Assembly: GCA_964478165.1 (NCBI GenBank)
Contig: CAYZGU010000010.1
Location: 109,460-173,459, forward strand
Source: CAYZGU01 sp964478165
Lineage (GTDB): Bacteria > Poribacteria > WGA-4E > JAJDTR01
DNA length: 64,000 bases
Direction: 5' to 3'
Shown piece by piece: positions 45,293 through 53,808 of this stretch (its first letter is position 1; each line of letters opens with the position of its first letter). The notes beneath the pieces were generated by a model, which had not been told where the DNA came from, did not search any database, and saw only the letters and a list, made by a program, of their open reading frames with translations. A program made the position numbers and the translations under genes.

Positions 45293-45910
45293 GTGGCACG
45301 ATTGGCTCGATCTAACAAACAATGGGTTTCCTCTTTCGTTTTAATCTTACTCTTGGAATCAGTCATCAGTTGCACCGCGCTGGAAGAAGCGAAAAAACGA
45401 AGGCAAGAAAGAAGAAAGAAGGAACTAGCGGCGCATGTGCCTTCATCAGAGACGCCTAGAAAAGAGTTCCCTTTGCGCGGTCAGCCTGCTCCGTTATTCA
45501 CATTACAAGATTTGACGGGAAATCAGGTAAGTTTAGGGGCTTTCAAGGGAAAACCCGTCGTGATAAATTTTTGGGCGACGTGGTGTGGACCGTGTCGGAT
45601 GGAAATTCCCCACTTGGAGAAATTGTCAAAGAAGTATAAAAGTAGGGACCTAGTTGTTATAGGTTTGAACAATGAAACCAATCACCAGCAGGTGCGCACC
45701 TTTTCCCAGGCCGAGATTTCATATACGGTTCTCTTGAATGGAGATTCGGAGTTTCTGCGATACGGTGTCAGGGGAATTCCCTGTACTTACTATCTTGACG
45801 AAAACGGGATTGTTCGAGATCGAGATGTGGGCTTTCCCGGGGAGGCGGAAATGGAGAAGAAAATCATCGATCTTTTAAAGAACTACGAAATGGAACGGCA
45901 GAAATCTTGA
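45293..45910 (+). CDS. TlpA-like thioredoxin-fold lipoprotein
   Basis: 205 residues. GTG start preceded by AAAGGGGGAG. A lipoprotein signal ends in the lipobox VISC (Cys27), then a charged linker (Lys/Arg/Glu rich, 31-46). The redoxin fold has 'FTLQDLTGNQVSLGAFKGK', 'INFWATWCGPC' with Cys98 and Cys101, and the cis-Pro loop 'RGIPCTYYLD'. TlpA/ResA proteins are membrane-anchored periplasmic reductases serving cytochrome c maturation or similar disulfide reduction. The extra Cys directly after the cis-Pro is unusual. A small EF-hand frame follows within 8 bases and may share the transcript. Confidence 0.9.
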   Translation: MARLARSNKQWVSSFVLILLLESVISCTALEEAKKRRQERRKKELAAHVPSSETPRKEFPLRGQPAPLFTLQDLTGNQVSLGAFKGKPVVINFWATWCGPCRMEIPHLEKLSKKYKSRDLVVIGLNNETNHQQVRTFSQAEISYTVLLNGDSEFLRYGVRGIPCTYYLDENGIVRDRDVGFPGEAEMEKKIIDLLKNYEMERQKS

Positions 45911-45917
45911 GAAATGC

Positions 45918-46148
45918 TTGTCGGCAACATGTTTTGATGTACAACACAATGACACGTGCGAAACAAGCTTTGGAGCGGAAGCCGCACTGATTGGAACATC
46001 TGGCTGTTTTGCCAAAGAAGGGATCATTGAAAAGTTCGATGCAGATGGCGATGGCGATCTAAGCTATGCAGAGCGGTCACATGCTCGTGAGTGGCTGAAT
46101 GAAGAAAAGGGTGACCGTTCTTGTTGCCGTCATCATGAAACCGATTAA
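45918..46148 (+). CDS. Small EF-hand protein, possibly degraded
   Basis: 76 residues from TTG 45918; no convincing ribosome site, and start choice is weak. One complete EF-hand calcium loop is visible, 'FDADGDGDLSYAERSHAR' (about residues 40-57), with Asp at positions 1, 3 and 5 and Glu at 12. The tail has a CC and HH pair ('SCCRHHETD'). EF-hand proteins usually carry pairs of loops and a signal peptide; neither is seen, so this may be the surviving end of a longer secreted protein. A clear terminator follows about 50 bases later. Confidence 0.5.
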   Translation: MSATCFDVQHNDTCETSFGAEAALIGTSGCFAKEGIIEKFDADGDGDLSYAERSHAREWLNEEKGDRSCCRHHETD

Positions 46149-46198
46149 GAAACTGGAACGTTCTCCTGAGTATAGCTTAATTTTTAACTCCTTGACTA

Positions 46199-46245
46199 TA
46201 GTGAGCCGCAGCTGAATAGAAGTTGCCGCGGCTCACTTTTCATTT
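46199..46245 (+). terminator. Rho-independent terminator
   Basis: AGTGAGCCGC (46200-46209) pairs perfectly with GCGGCTCACT (46228-46237) around an 18-base loop and is followed by TTTCATTTTATTTT. It lies just after the thioredoxin/EF-hand pair and should end that transcript. Confidence 0.75.
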
Positions 46246-46911
46246 TATTTTCAGTGTCATATTTTTGCGGCAGTTTTGATACAAATTAGATAGATTTTCT
46301 CGAAACAGTTGATTCCAGCTTACTAATCACGTCAAACCCACACCCGTTAACACACCCCCTTCGGAGTCTGCAGTCCAACGCTGCGCAACGATCAGACCGT
46401 TCTTGGGCTGACCGGACACACATTCCTTCCGCGTCCTTTTACTTTTACACAATCTGTTGAATGGATTCGCCCGAACAGCATTAGAAAAGTGGACCAATGA
46501 GTTGCGCGAAGAGTGAGGATTGGCGGTGTTCTAAGGAAGTTCGGGAAGATTCAACTTGCCGAGAAAAATTTAAGCCTAGACGTGGTTGCGCCAAAGAAGC
46601 CCCACCATTGTGAAGCCTGTAAGGTGCTGGTCTCCGTTTGTAACACGTACACGGATAAATGTTTTTCCAATAGTGAGCTGCATCAGAACTCCTCCATGCA
46701 CCTGCAGGGAGGTTGAGTGCCCGACGTTGGTTGGCATCATGCTCGTATCCGTTTCGCTGCGACGGAGCAAAATTTGTGATGCGTATTCTTCGAACGGTGT
46801 TGCACATGCGATTGGGAAATTCGCTGAGCAATTGTAATCTAAAATAAGTAGCTCAATGCGATTTCCCTCAACGTGCGAAGATTTCTAGTTAGGTGCTGTA
46901 GGAGGAAACAC
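46246..46911. other. Gene-poor stretch
   Basis: About 660 bases with overlapping minus-strand frames (46481-46831 and 46576-46770) that look like fragments of one broken gene, for example 'GKTFIRVRVTNGDQHLTGF'. Family not recognised. Confidence 0.4.
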
Positions 46912-47967
46912 ATGTCTCAACAATACAGAGCTTGTTTGGTGGGTTGTGGACGAATGGGTGCGACCATTGACGACCAGTTGCGTGGAAATCCTTATCGTAC
47001 GGCCACGTTACCCTGGGCGCATGCCGGTGGTTTTTGTGCGGCAAAACGGACTACATTGGTCGGGGTCAGTGACGCGGTTGCCGAAAAAGCGGACCAGGTT
47101 CGCATGCGGTATAATGTCCTACGATCTTACACCGACTACCGCGAGATGATTGAAGTCGAACAGCCGGATATCATCAGTATTGCCACACGCCCAGCAACAC
47201 ACGCAGAAATCACAGTTTACGCCGCAGAAAAAGGAGTAAAGGGTATCTACTGTGAAAAACCACTCTGTTGTTCAATGGCGGAGGCCGATGCGATGGTGGA
47301 CGTTATAGAGAAGCATGGTGTTAAATTCAATTATGGTACTAACCGTCGCTTTACGCGTCTATTCTGGAAAATTCGTGAACTGATTTCGAGCGGTGAGCTA
47401 GGTAAGATTCAGGCAGTGATGGCTTACTGTGGTGTCGGGCTTGCTCAGTGGTGGCATACACACACAGCCGATCTCTTGCTTCAGATGGCGGGAGATGCCG
47501 AAATCGAGTTTGTACAAGGCACCGTGACCGCAAAGGAATCCGATTGGGAAGGCAATCAGCTCAATACGGATCCGGGAATCGCAATGGGCTACGTACAGTT
47601 CAAAAACGAAGTGCGAGGTTACATCACAGCCGCAACGGGATATGAATTTGAGATTAGCGGAACTAAAGGGAAGCTCCGTACCGAGAACGACGGCGTATCT
47701 TGTCAATGGCGAAAAAGTAGTGGGGAGTGGAATCTCCTAGAAGCCGTTGAATTTCCTGATGTTCCTCACGATAGTGCAACTGTCAATTGTATTGATGATC
47801 TTGTTAGTGCAATTGAAACGGACGGCGACACGATGGGAAACATCCGACTTGCCCGTCGTAGCCAAGAGATGATCTTTGGAATGATTGAATCCCACCGACA
47901 TGGAGGTCTCCGTGTACCCATACCGTTCGAAAATAGGAGTTTGTATGTCGGGAAGGCGGATTGGTAA
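46912..47967 (+). CDS. Gfo/Idh/MocA family oxidoreductase
   Basis: 351 residues from ATG 46912, preceded by TAGGAGGAAACAC; the earlier in-frame start at 46873 has no support. The Rossmann motif is 'ACLVGCGRMGATID'; 'GIYCEKPLCCSMAEADAMV' holds the Glu-Lys-Pro signature (about 119-121). The substrate domain shows 'FNYGTNRRFTRLFWKI' and 'WWHTHTADLLLQMAGD' with the His/Asp residues expected for catalysis. It is an NAD(P)-linked dehydrogenase for a sugar or derivative. It is more divergent from the two other Gfo/Idh/MocA proteins of this window than they are from usual family members in loop sequence, so the three probably have different substrates. Confidence 0.88.
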   Translation: MSQQYRACLVGCGRMGATIDDQLRGNPYRTATLPWAHAGGFCAAKRTTLVGVSDAVAEKADQVRMRYNVLRSYTDYREMIEVEQPDIISIATRPATHAEITVYAAEKGVKGIYCEKPLCCSMAEADAMVDVIEKHGVKFNYGTNRRFTRLFWKIRELISSGELGKIQAVMAYCGVGLAQWWHTHTADLLLQMAGDAEIEFVQGTVTAKESDWEGNQLNTDPGIAMGYVQFKNEVRGYITAATGYEFEISGTKGKLRTENDGVSCQWRKSSGEWNLLEAVEFPDVPHDSATVNCIDDLVSAIETDGDTMGNIRLARRSQEMIFGMIESHRHGGLRVPIPFENRSLYVGKADW

Positions 47968-48506
47968 ATGAACGCTTGTCTTCTGATCTAAGACAAAGCT
48001 CTGATGATTAGAAAATGTAATTTAATGCTCAAAACATGTTCCCGCGGCCGTGTAACTGACGTTCGAGATATTTTTCTCTGATAGGATAGTGTCGACTTTT
48101 TGTCCGTTTTGTAAGGATGCTAGTTTTTATTACTAGATGTGTATCAGTTTAGACCAGATACTGCACCCGCGGTGAGCGATTAATCCCCTGGGTGGTATCC
48201 GTCGGATAGGATAGAAGCAACAACAGCATGAACCAATATAAATTTCTTCCATTTTTAGATGCGCTCCATGGTCTGCAAGCCCTGGCCATCTGAAATGCCC
48301 TAGAAAACTAGTTAGCGCAATTAAATCACAGATTGTGCCAATGTGAGAGTTTGGCCCCGTCTATTCCTGAAAGCTGCCAAGAGGGAGCTGCCCAACCCTG
48401 GCCATGGAAGTTGGAACTCGTAGGTAAGAGTATGCTAACGAAGGGTATGTGACGGATGGTTTTCCCTGCAACCTCGGGATTGGGTGCCAAATGTGATAAT
48501 ACTCAA
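47968..48506. other. Intergenic between convergent genes, nothing recognised
   Basis: About 540 bases. No gene, repeat or clear terminator is supported. Confidence 0.5.
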
Positions 48507-49457
48507 TTAGTAACCCAGTTTCAGATCTACCAGATTAGTAAGAGGTTTTCTAGCCAGGTATCGACGCAAATTTTCATGGAAAATGGCAATGCCTGTTGTG
48601 GAGGTAAACGCAGAATGTGCAGAGCAGTGTGGTGTAAGTAGTAAGTTCGGCGTATTCCACAGAGGACTGTCTTTGGGAAGCGGTTCTGTGGCGGTCACGT
48701 CCAGTCCAGCACCGGCGAGCCGGCCCTCGCGGAGCATCTGCGACAGTGCTTCTTCGTCTACAATGCCCCCACGCGAAACAACCAGAAGATAGGCTGTCGA
48801 TTTCATTAGCTTGAGCTGTTGTTGGCCCAGCAGTTCTTCCGTTTCGGGTGTGTACGGGATTGTAACCGCGACCACGTCAGCGGATTGCAGTAGGTCGTCC
48901 AGTCCATCTGCGAGCCTCAGCTCAGCTACAAAATCGGGCTTGGGTACCTTATGAACGTCAATAGCGATGACATTCATGTCAAAGGCGTGCCCGCGCTTGG
49001 CAATGGCACGGCCGATGTTACCCAGACCGATTATTCCCAGTGTCAAACCAGTTAACCCCAACTGAGGCGTGTCAAATCGTTCCATCCAGGTGTGTTTGCC
49101 CTGCGCTTCAAATAGCTGTGGTAATTGGCGTGTGAGGTTAATCAACAATCCAAAGGCGTGCTCGGCGATAGTGGCACCGTGGGCACCGCGAGTGTTGGTA
49201 ACGATAACATCGCTGTCAACCAGTTCAGAGATTTGTGTGAATTGTTCTACGCCGGCAGATGAACTTTGAATCCACTTCAATTTTCTAGCTGCTATAAATG
49301 CCTCTCGGCTGATACTTCCGAAAACAATCTCAGTATCGACAATCTCGCGCAGAATATCGTCGCGATCCGTGGCAGAAACGAATTGTACCTGAGGGAAGGT
49401 TTTCTCTGCAGCCTCAATTCTATCGTTTGACCATGATTGAATTATGAGTAACTTCAT
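48507..49457 (-). CDS. D-isomer-specific 2-hydroxyacid dehydrogenase
   Basis: 316 residues. NAD-binding motif 'LTLGIIGLGNIGRAIAKRG' (about 138-156), and the catalytic triad is Arg229 in 'VSRGGIVDEEAL', Glu258 in 'GLDVTATEPLP' and His277 in 'LTPHCSAHS'. It is slightly shorter than phosphoglycerate dehydrogenases and lacks a regulatory domain, and so fits glyoxylate/hydroxypyruvate reductase-like members. It would reduce a 2-keto acid to a D-2-hydroxy acid with NAD(P)H. No strong ribosome site before ATG 49457. A role in sugar-acid or serine/glyoxylate metabolism fits the neighbourhood. Substrate unknown. Confidence 0.9.
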   Translation of the reverse strand: MKLLIIQSWSNDRIEAAEKTFPQVQFVSATDRDDILREIVDTEIVFGSISREAFIAARKLKWIQSSSAGVEQFTQISELVDSDVIVTNTRGAHGATIAEHAFGLLINLTRQLPQLFEAQGKHTWMERFDTPQLGLTGLTLGIIGLGNIGRAIAKRGHAFDMNVIAIDVHKVPKPDFVAELRLADGLDDLLQSADVVAVTIPYTPETEELLGQQQLKLMKSTAYLLVVSRGGIVDEEALSQMLREGRLAGAGLDVTATEPLPKDSPLWNTPNLLLTPHCSAHSAFTSTTGIAIFHENLRRYLARKPLTNLVDLKLGY

Positions 49458-49869
49458 AGAAATGTCGTAGCGGAAGTCTTGAGCTTCGGACTTGGGTAGC
49501 CAACCGCTTTGCTCCTTTTTGATTGTTGTGGGTGTTTCCTTTGAATGCTACGAGGTTTAAAACAGCCAGAGGACTCTGCGCACGAAGGCTTGAAATTGGA
49601 TTTGAATTGTTTTTTTGACCTGGCATCGATTTGGCTAGAATGGACAGGGAGATTCCAGGCAGTACTATCCTTGAGTTGACGAACCATTTTCGATTGAACT
49701 ACAGGCTGTGCAAGGGTATACTGGCGTACAGTGAATGTCAAGCGAAAAACCACTTATGCAAGTGCATATTCATGCTAATGTGCTGTTCTCCCGGCCCACT
49801 CGCTGCTTAGTTTACTTGGAGTGCGGAGTAAAGTTATCTATAGGTGTATCCTATTGAAGGAGTTGTCAA
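49458..49869. other. Intergenic between divergent genes
   Basis: About 410 bases that should contain promoters for both flanking genes. No boxes or repeats can be called with confidence. Confidence 0.5.
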
Positions 49870-50961
49870 ATGTCTGTTCAATTGCCTGATTGGTTGTCGT
49901 TTCCCCGAGAAGATTGGATTCAAATCTCACCTGCGCAAGCGGGACTTCATTCTGAAAAATTCAAAGATTTCATCGCGGGGTTAGAAGTCAAGGGAGCGTC
50001 TGTAGGCGGCGAGGATCACACCGGAGACAAGTTTGGTGCGATAATTACACGCGCTGGTTACCTGGTCCATATGTGGGGAGATCGTCATTATTGTCATCAT
50101 ACTGCCTCGGTCGGAAAGGCTTTCATGTGGGCGCTTCTCGGTTTTGCAGTCGCGGATGGGAGAATCGATGCGGATCAGCCGATTAACAAATACTGGACCG
50201 GTGAGCGACAACTGTCTCACCGACACAAGTATCTGGACCAGGGTCATCACAAGAGTCTGACGTGGAGGCATGTCATTGGACCAAAGCACAAGTCCCTTCA
50301 CTATGGGGGATTCCCCATGGAACTTGGCATTCGTTGGGCAGAAAAAACCACTGGCCTCGAGGCACGGGATGCTGAGCCGGGTGTTCCTGAATGGTCTAGA
50401 TGGAGCGGTGACCCGTATTTCGACCTCTATTCCCATATCGAACCGGGCACCGTTGGCCATTATAGTAGTGCGGGTTTCTGGCGCTTAAGCCAGGCGCTTA
50501 CCTATGTCTGGGACCGTGACCTTAGGGATATCCTTCAAGAGCGTCTTTTCGATTTAATAGGTATTCCAAGCGAACGTTGGGACTGGCTTACGGGTAGCTA
50601 TGTGAAGGACAAGCGGTACTTCTATCCCACGATTCCAGACTCATACACGTACCTGGATCCTCCGTTTGAGATTAACGGAAACCCGGTTCGCAGTGGTCCA
50701 GGATGGGTCGTGATGAGCGCGTCGGACTTAGCGCGATTTGGTCATCTGAATGCGACAGGTGGTGTCTGGGAGGGTGAACAGGTGATTAGTCCCGAATGGC
50801 TGCGGGGTCACAGCGGAGGGAATAAGAGCGGCGCAAGTGGCGAATGCCAATATTCCACGGCAATGGGGGTTGTCACAACTGATGGCTTTGATTTCAAACA
50901 TGCTATTGAGACGAAGAGCTTTCTCCCGGAAGAATTGTTCGTGGGGCCTGTGCGAATATGA
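49870..50961 (+). CDS. Serine hydrolase, beta-lactamase/class C-like family
   Basis: 363 residues; ATG preceded by AAGGAG. The SxxK motif is 'HHTASVGKAFMW' (Ser80, Lys83); the second motif is 'GHYSSAGFWRLSQAL' with Tyr198, where YxN is usual, and a third Gly-rich/His block is not obvious. 'FAVADGRIDADQPINKY' and 'VMSASDLARFGHL' are characteristic of the family. Members include esterases, D-amino peptidases and penicillin-binding-like proteins rather than true lactamases. No signal peptide is visible. It could hydrolyse an ester or amide of small molecules. The C-terminus ends early after 'SFLPEELFVGPVRI' but seems complete for this branch. Confidence 0.82.
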   Translation: MSVQLPDWLSFPREDWIQISPAQAGLHSEKFKDFIAGLEVKGASVGGEDHTGDKFGAIITRAGYLVHMWGDRHYCHHTASVGKAFMWALLGFAVADGRIDADQPINKYWTGERQLSHRHKYLDQGHHKSLTWRHVIGPKHKSLHYGGFPMELGIRWAEKTTGLEARDAEPGVPEWSRWSGDPYFDLYSHIEPGTVGHYSSAGFWRLSQALTYVWDRDLRDILQERLFDLIGIPSERWDWLTGSYVKDKRYFYPTIPDSYTYLDPPFEINGNPVRSGPGWVVMSASDLARFGHLNATGGVWEGEQVISPEWLRGHSGGNKSGASGECQYSTAMGVVTTDGFDFKHAIETKSFLPEELFVGPVRI

Positions 50962-51194
50962 AATCGCTCATAAAAGAATGGGTGAAACCGTTCTCAGTGC
51001 GTGCTGGGGCTAAGGCAGGAATGAGAGTTGGATATGTCTTTCGTCCCTGAACGCGTCGTTTGTCACAGGTTTTTATCAGTTGCTGAAATTGAAAGCAGTT
51101 TACAACCATAAATTGGCGCGGGATTTTCTTTCGCGTGTTATTTCTAGTATTCCGCTGTTCTTGACTTCTACGGCTGATTGCGACATGGCTTCGG

Positions 51195-52021
51195 TCAGTT
51201 CTCTACATCTGCTGTATCACCCCCCGGGTGTATAAGAACCTTCAGAGACGCTGCTGGGCTCCGAATGAGGCTAAGTGCCTCTGGAAAACGATTAAGAGGA
51301 AAGTGGTGGCTAACGATACCCGTAAGATTGACCCGGCCCGTCTGGTGAATCCAAGCATTTGCTGTTGGGCCTTAGGATTTCCCGTTGCATCGATGGTGAG
51401 GTGGAACCCTTCCGGGTGCGTGGCTAGAAGCTCTGTCTTGAGGTCGTGACCGGCGACATAGATTTCATCTGCACCCAATTCCTTTGCTCTATGTAATTTG
51501 TTTTTAGCGGTGTCTACCATGGAAACTGACTGCGCCCCAGCGAGTTTTGCAACTTGCATGAGCAATAGGCCAATCGGTCCAGCCCCTACAATCAGTAACT
51601 CATCGCCTAGATGGACGCCAACTGTATCGATTCCGTTAATAACACAGGCTAAAGGTTCCACCAGCGCTCCCTCTTCATAAGTGAGATTTCCAATTTCGTG
51701 TGCGTCGCATTCTCGAATACTTGCGTAGTCTTCGAATCCACCCGGTGTGTATACTCCGTAGCCGGCTCCAGGGTGAACTGTCACTCGGGAGCCTGGGACT
51801 AGGGTTTTAACGGCTTTTCCAACTTCAATGACCTCCCCAGAAAATTCGTGACCAGGGATTATCGGAAAGTAACCACCATACTCTCCTTTTAGGATGTGGA
51901 GATCTGTACCACAGATGCCTGCTGAGTGGATTTTAAGCAGAATCTCATCATCCGGATACTTGGGGACCTCCGTTCTACCGACACGGAACTTGTCTATTGC
52001 ATCAAAGAATACCGCTTGCAT
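51195..52021 (-). pseudogene. Zinc-type medium-chain alcohol dehydrogenase with internal deletion and frameshift
   Basis: From ATG 52021 an intact N-terminal part is present: 'HSAGICGTDLHIL' (catalytic zinc Cys and Asp), 'IIPGHEFSGEVIEVG', and nucleotide loop 'LLIVGAGPIGLLLMQVAKLAGA'. The structural-zinc Cys cluster seen in many members is replaced ('HPGAGYGVYTPGGFEDYA'). After 'GFTRRAGSIL' (about residue 232) the open frame runs out at 51242 with unrelated residues. In another frame it reads 'VSHHFPLNRFPEALSLIRS' then 'KVLIHPGGD' and stops at 51195, the normal end of this family. About 60-80 residues of the C-terminal half are missing. The product resembles sorbitol/threonine dehydrogenases; probably inactive. 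Confidence 0.78.
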
Positions 52022-53808
52022 TGTTCATCCCTTTCCTACCGCGGGCGTTGCGTGGTGTTCCAGAAAATCCTTCGCTCGGGCTACAGAGACCGGACCTTCG
52101 ATGAGATTCTTTCTGAACGCGGTTATCGTGTACTGTTAAATGCGGAGAGGCTTATCTTACAGGATACGTTGCTGCGCTCTGAAAACCACCTCTCAAATCG
52201 TTGTTTCAAGGGGCACAGTACAGACTCCATGGAATGCCGTTCTGCTGTGAGAGATTATCGAATCTCGGACTTAACGCGTTGTCCTGTTCTTGCTGGACAG
52301 CCCCTATGTTAACAGGCTGTCGAGCTTTCTGGAGAGCTCTGCATCTTTCACTTCGAATCAACTCGCTTCACCTAAATCTGGATTTCCAGAGGTTCCTGAT
52401 GCATCCGCCAACCATGATATTTTGTAGGTGGACATGCCCCTATTTACAATCTGATATCACTATTGAGAAGACTCAGTTGTTCATCGTGGGTGTGGCCGCT
52501 TTCTAGTGGTTCAATCAACAGATAGGCAAGCAACCCGAAATTCAGGTTACAATATTCTATTGATGATGGTTTTCAAACGTAGTGTAGACCAAGCTAATGC
52601 GCAGAGCGAATGCGGTGAAAATGCCGAACATTTTCATTTTCAACCCGTGTTCGTCAAGGTGGATCTTAGAAGCCGGGGCACTGCTTTTCTTATTGAAGTC
52701 CAGATTATAATAGAAGTCGAACGTGCCTTCAATGCGATTTTCCCAAGCCATTTCCCAATATGGTCCAAGTTTCTGAACGTGACATTCGGCGAACAGAATC
52801 AACGCTAAAGAACAAGAGTTGTTCTCCTTTGTCTTATTATCCCCAGGAGCCCGTTTCAGGCTGGTGTTTGACCGTGTCGTAGTTTGTCCGTTGTGGCGCA
52901 GACTCTCTGATTTTGTCGAGCTCTGTGTGCTTGCATCGAAGAATAGGAGCGGATTAATGGTTTAGCAGTAGAGATTCCTCTCTGGTCGAACGTGTGTCTG
53001 CCAGAGTAGCTTTCCGACTGCGATTGAGCTGCCGTTAACGGATGCAGAGCTGTGTGTTCCGGTGTAATATCTTGCCCTGGTGATTCAGGATTTATTCGTC
53101 GTTAAGATTGTGGCTATATAGCCTAGTAGAAGCTGAATGCGGTTATATAAGAATATTGGCTAGACTTGGACGGTCAACTATGTCTTAATCTGCAGCCCAA
53201 TTAATGTAATGAGTGAATAGTCATATTGGACCATCATCATTGGTGCGATGTTACGATTGCTAAGTTCCCTTATCTCGCTTCATAGTCATGTCAATAATCG
53301 TTGGCGAGACGATTCCCGGATAGTTCTTCAGTCTTTAGGCAAAGTGGCGAAAGACTGTTTTGTGGCCGTGATCCTGTTAAATCTTGAACTTGGGTCTGTT
53401 GTATTTGCCAGATTTTCAGCCATCGAGAAAAGTTATCATATTTGGAATATCATTGCCGCAGCCGTACTTCTTGTCTGTTCCTACAAATCAAAATCTTCAT
53501 CATTTGTTAAGATTTCAATCTGTGCTGGACGCTATTGTGTAAATTCTGAATCAGAAATTCACTGTGCTTCGTAGAAAGAGATAGTATTCGATTGCGTGTA
53601 TTGGAGACAGTCTATTGAACACAGTTCAAACGTGAAACAGTCGGACATTACGCACGCTGAAGAACTTGTTAGAATTTGTTTCAACATTCTTCATAAACAG
53701 TTGGAAATAGGAAAAGTGTCATACCCGGGGCGTAAAATGGTGGGTAAGATATCAGGCAATTTCGGTTATTTGATTGTTAGTTAACCGAACTAAAATGGAG
53801 CACTGACA
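52022..53808. other. Gene-poor region of about 1.8 kb
   Basis: No intact gene. Open frames of 60-128 codons occur on both strands but lack motifs and ribosome sites. One minus-strand stretch (52557-52802) reads like protein and is listed separately. Confidence 0.55.
52557..52802 (-). pseudogene. Unrecognised coding-like fragment
   Basis: The 81-residue minus-strand frame begins 'LFAECHVQKLGPYWEMAWE' and continues with 'TFDFYYNLDFN' and 'KIHLDEHGLKMKMFG'. The composition is protein-like, but no family is recognised and there is no clear start. It may be a remnant of a gene lost from this region. Confidence 0.3.

Noticed and set aside
52201..52808. Two plus-strand frames of about 100 codons
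   Set aside because: No motif or ribosome site; a more protein-like frame lies on the opposite strand.
53248..53574. 108-codon plus-strand frame before GH116
   Set aside because: One hydrophobic stretch only; no ribosome site and no recognisable family.
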